In this document: positions 20,965 to 22,571 of the stretch, piece by piece
How the letters are laid out: the number at the start of each line of letters is the position of its first letter
How positions within the stretch are numbered: the first letter of the stretch is position 1
Assembly: GCA_964387775.1 (NCBI GenBank)
Contig: CAYLZO010000061.1
Span: 1 to 22,571 of the forward strand
DNA from: CAYLZO01 sp964387775
GTDB lineage: Bacteria; Chloroflexota; Anaerolineae; JAAYZQ01
Reading direction: 5' to 3'
DNA: 22,571 bases
Made by a program: the position numbers and the translations under genes
Notes under the pieces: generated by a model
Database searches by the model: none
Seen by the model: the letters and a program-made list of their open reading frames with translations, nothing else
What the model was told of the DNA's origin: nothing

Positions 20965-21885
20965 CTACCCGCCTTTCGTTACACGCTGAATCAGCAGGCC
21001 AGCCAGCAGCGCCGCCGAGGCGTTGCTCGGCACGACCACAGCGCCGGCCTCTTCCAGGCGCACTTTGGCCTCCGCTAGGCGGCTGAACGCCAAAGGATCG
21101 CCACAGACGTGCGCAATGGGCACTGGTCCGCCCCTGCCGAGGGTCTGCATGGCAGTGATAGCCTCGTGCACCGGGCCGGCGGCTGCCTCGGCGCCCGATG
21201 CCAGGCTCAACAACATCACCCCGCAAGCTGGATTGGCCCAGGCAGCCCGCAGGTGTTCCGCCACGTCCAGGGCACCGGACAGCACCCGCAACCCACCGAA
21301 GGACACCGCCTCACCCAAAACGCCGGCCAAGAGAAGCTGTGCTTCGTGGCGCAGGGCGTCGCTGGCAAACAAGCCCCGAACCAGCACCCTCCCCGGACCG
21401 ATCCGCGGCTGCAAATCCGCAGCCAGGGCCGCGAGTTGATCGCCCTCCTCTTCGAGCCGGGAGGAGATGAGGGCCTGGTCCCAATCACGCACCCAAGCCA
21501 CCGCCCGCAGCGCCGCCTCGTCCAGGCGCGTCGCCGGAATGGCCCCCGCCCGCCAAGCCAGCCGGGGATCGCTGCCCGGAATATAGACGACGGTGGGTTT
21601 GTTGCCGTGACGCACTCGCTCCAAAAGCCGTTCCGCGGCGTCCGAGGGCAATGCGTCCAGGGCCAGAACGATAACCTCGGTGGCCGGATCGGCCTCGATG
21701 GCCTCGAACGCATCCAACACACCGCCCCCCGACCTGCCCGGCGCGATCCGGCCCTCGACGATGCCGATCCCTGCCCGGGCCAGCACGTGGGCCAGTTCGC
21801 GCAGAGGGCCCGGGTTGGTAGCGACGACGGACACCGAGGGCTGGAGCTCAGACGCTGCCGATGGTAATCCTCCCGCTCGATCCAC
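20965..21885 (-). CDS. Short FdrA-like acyl-CoA ligase family protein
   Basis: A 306-residue protein resembling FdrA, a relative of the succinyl-CoA synthetase alpha/beta fold. Points of likeness are VVATNPGPLRELAHVLARAGIGI near the start, LDAFEAIEADPATEVIVLALDA, NKPTVVYIPG, and GRVLVRGLFASDALRHEAQLLL (FdrA: KYLRGLYSGGTLCYEAQ). FdrA is normally over 500 residues with an additional N-terminal region; that part is missing here, and the expected phospho-His region of succinyl-CoA synthetases is not evident. FdrA proteins have been linked to ureide/allantoin (oxamate, carbamate) catabolism, but no such gene is nearby. The GTG at 21885 has a strong GGAGGT 8 bases upstream. It overlaps nothing and is followed within 1 base by thiI, so they share a message. 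Confidence 0.7.
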   Translation of the reverse strand: MDRAGGLPSAASELQPSVSVVATNPGPLRELAHVLARAGIGIVEGRIAPGRSGGGVLDAFEAIEADPATEVIVLALDALPSDAAERLLERVRHGNKPTVVYIPGSDPRLAWRAGAIPATRLDEAALRAVAWVRDWDQALISSRLEEEGDQLAALAADLQPRIGPGRVLVRGLFASDALRHEAQLLLAGVLGEAVSFGGLRVLSGALDVAEHLRAAWANPACGVMLLSLASGAEAAAGPVHEAITAMQTLGRGGPVPIAHVCGDPLAFSRLAEAKVRLEEAGAVVVPSNASAALLAGLLIQRVTKGG

Positions 21886-21917
21886 GCTCTCTCACCTCCA
21901 CCGCTTTGTCTCAGGAT

Positions 21918-21950
21918 TTTCGACCATCAAACATGGTTTCGACCGTCAAA
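21918..21950. repeat. Two 14-bp direct repeats (TTTCGACCRTCAAA)
   Basis: TTTCGACCATCAAA at 21918-21931 and TTTCGACCGTCAAA at 21937-21950 differ at one base and are 19 bases apart, nearly two helical turns. They lie in the 5' region of the fdrA-like/thiI unit and could be paired operator half-sites. Confidence 0.7.
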
Positions 21951-21964
21951 ACGGGTCATGTTCG

Positions 21965-21984
21965 CGGCGGATAACAATCCGCCG
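21965..21984. repeat. 8-bp stem hairpin in the leader of the fdrA-like unit
   Basis: CGGCGGAT at 21965-21972 pairs exactly with ATCCGCCG at 21977-21984 around AACA; no T-run follows on either strand. Confidence 0.65.
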
Positions 21985-22152
21985 GAGGACCAGACCACTT
22001 CGACTTGCCGTAAAGCTGGCCTATTTTACCACGTTGTGACAAAATCTCGAAATCGTCCCAGAGCTCTCTGCCCTGAGCCAAGGTGGAGGGCACGAGCAGA
22101 GTCGGGAAGCTGCCCCAAACTCGGAGAAAGGCTCTGAATCCTTGCCCGATAC

Positions 22153-22181
22153 TTGACGAATTGTCCAGTCTCGGGTATTAT
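22153..22181 (+). promoter_or_regulatory. Sigma70-type promoter for the 78-residue orphan gene
   Basis: TTGACG at 22153-22158, a 17-base spacer, TATTAT at 22176-22181, about 70 bases before ATG 22253. Confidence 0.75.
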
Positions 22182-22252
22182 AGGTTCTGGGATCGCCAGG
22201 CACACGGATTTCGCAACAACGCCAGACGCACGCTGATGGGGAGAAAGCAGCA

Positions 22253-22489
22253 ATGGCCTCATGGGGCAACCAGTATGCACGGTGCTATACCATTCGTGGA
22301 AGGGGCGACATCTCTGCAGCCACGGCCGTTCAGGCTCAACTGCGGCTCCACGGCGTGTGCAGCTACTTTAACTGGGACCCGAGGCCACCCCAGTGGCGCT
22401 TCTTTTACGAAACGAACCTGAAGCTCCAAGAGATCCAAGTGGCGTTGGGGCCCCTGAGATCTCGTTTCGAGATCAGGATCGAGGATTGA
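22253..22489 (+). CDS. Orphan 78-residue protein
   Basis: I do not recognise this protein. Its reality is supported by a promoter (22153-22181), by GGGGAGAAAG at 22238-22247 ahead of the ATG, and by an ordered residue pattern. That pattern is strand (YARCYTIRG), helix (ISAATAVQAQLRLHG), strand (VCSYFNWD), strand (QWRFFYETN), helix (LKLQEIQVALGPLRSR), strand (FEIRIED), i.e. a beta-alpha-beta-beta-alpha-beta order that suggests a small ferredoxin-like fold; this is read from hydrophobicity only. Two cysteines (Cys11, Cys36) and many aromatic residues (Trp, Tyr, Phe) are notable. No signal peptide or membrane segment. It stands alone between the divergent fdrA-like unit and an outward promoter. 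Confidence 0.65.
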   Translation: MASWGNQYARCYTIRGRGDISAATAVQAQLRLHGVCSYFNWDPRPPQWRFFYETNLKLQEIQVALGPLRSRFEIRIED

Positions 22490-22527
22490 GCCTCAAAACT
22501 GTCTGGCTGCGAGCGGCTCGTCTAGAC

Positions 22528-22556
22528 TTGATAGATCTCATTTTTTGTGTTATAAT
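22528..22556 (+). promoter_or_regulatory. Strong sigma70-type promoter pointing out of the window
   Basis: TTGATA at 22528-22533, a 17-base spacer, TATAAT at 22551-22556. The transcript would start near 22563, so the gene it serves begins beyond the window. Confidence 0.8.
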
Positions 22557-22571
22557 GTTGGCGTAACCAGC

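Larger units (their letters stand above)
21886..22252. other. 367-bp divergent intergenic region
   Basis: It carries the leader of the minus-strand fdrA-like/thiI unit and the promoter of the plus-strand orphan gene. From left to right it has the GGAGGT ribosome binding site of the FdrA-like gene, two 14-bp direct repeats (21918, 21937), a hairpin (21965-21984), and, read on the minus strand, GTGGTAAAAT at about 22032-22023, which could be an extended -10 box without a recognisable -35. The middle (22050-22150) holds nothing that I can identify; no RNA gene or riboswitch was recognised. Confidence 0.6.

Noticed and set aside
21886..22150. Possible thiamine (TPP) riboswitch upstream of the thiI unit
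   Set aside because: I could not find the conserved CUGAGA and ACCUGA-type elements in a fitting arrangement on the minus strand.

Overview
The window reads as a stretch of chromosome from a high-GC bacterium, most likely a member of the Chloroflexota (Anaerolineae/Caldilineae-like). This is inferred from codon use, gene style (LysW-like zinc ribbons, THUMP-type ThiI without rhodanese, TPR/zinc-ribbon membrane proteins) and palindromes of the GGCAAATT..AATTTGCC type; no marker gene fixes the lineage. Genes are dense, often overlap, and are served by near-consensus sigma70-type promoters (TTGACA, 17-bp spacer, TATAAT-like).

Layout. 1-1539 (+): an unknown protein, possibly 5'-truncated, and a zinc-dependent alcohol dehydrogenase. 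1540-2024: a broken yoeB-type toxin gene (-), cut by a 172-bp MITE-like element with 8-bp target duplications. 2025-4873 (+): a class V aminotransferase and an IorA-like 2-oxoacid:ferredoxin oxidoreductase subunit without a ferredoxin domain. 4970-5662 (+): an OmpR-type regulator with a degenerate receiver. 5812-6297 (+): two tandem LysW-like zinc-ribbon proteins. 6515-9726 (+): a Fur/Zur-type regulator and a ZnuA-ZnuC-ZnuB metal ABC transporter, interspersed with palindromes and a heptamer tandem repeat. 9755-14462 (-): winged-helix-like protein, GH13 amylase fragment, TPR/zinc-ribbon membrane protein, TPP enzyme and GNAT acetyltransferase in one direction. 14631-17474 (+): PrsW-like membrane protease, two-repeat lipoprotein and cupin in overlapping order, then fragments of an endonuclease-like gene and a HIT-family gene. 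17478-21885 (-): double-domain universal stress protein, TauE/SafE permease, small membrane protein, a truncated TauE copy, ThiI and a short FdrA-like protein. 22253-22489 (+): an orphan 78-aa protein; a strong promoter points out of the window.

The clearest functional unit is metal homeostasis (Fur/Zur plus ZnuACB). The aminotransferase and IorA-like protein may act successively on 2-oxo acids. No CRISPR array, rRNA, tRNA, phage or complete transposase gene was seen. The most unusual points are the foldback element whose excision restores the yoeB reading frame exactly, the tandem LysW-like proteins without the canonical C-terminal Glu or partner enzymes, the phosphoacceptor-less regulator, the PrsW/lipoprotein/cupin unit, and a repeated pattern of genes truncated at sharp junctions.
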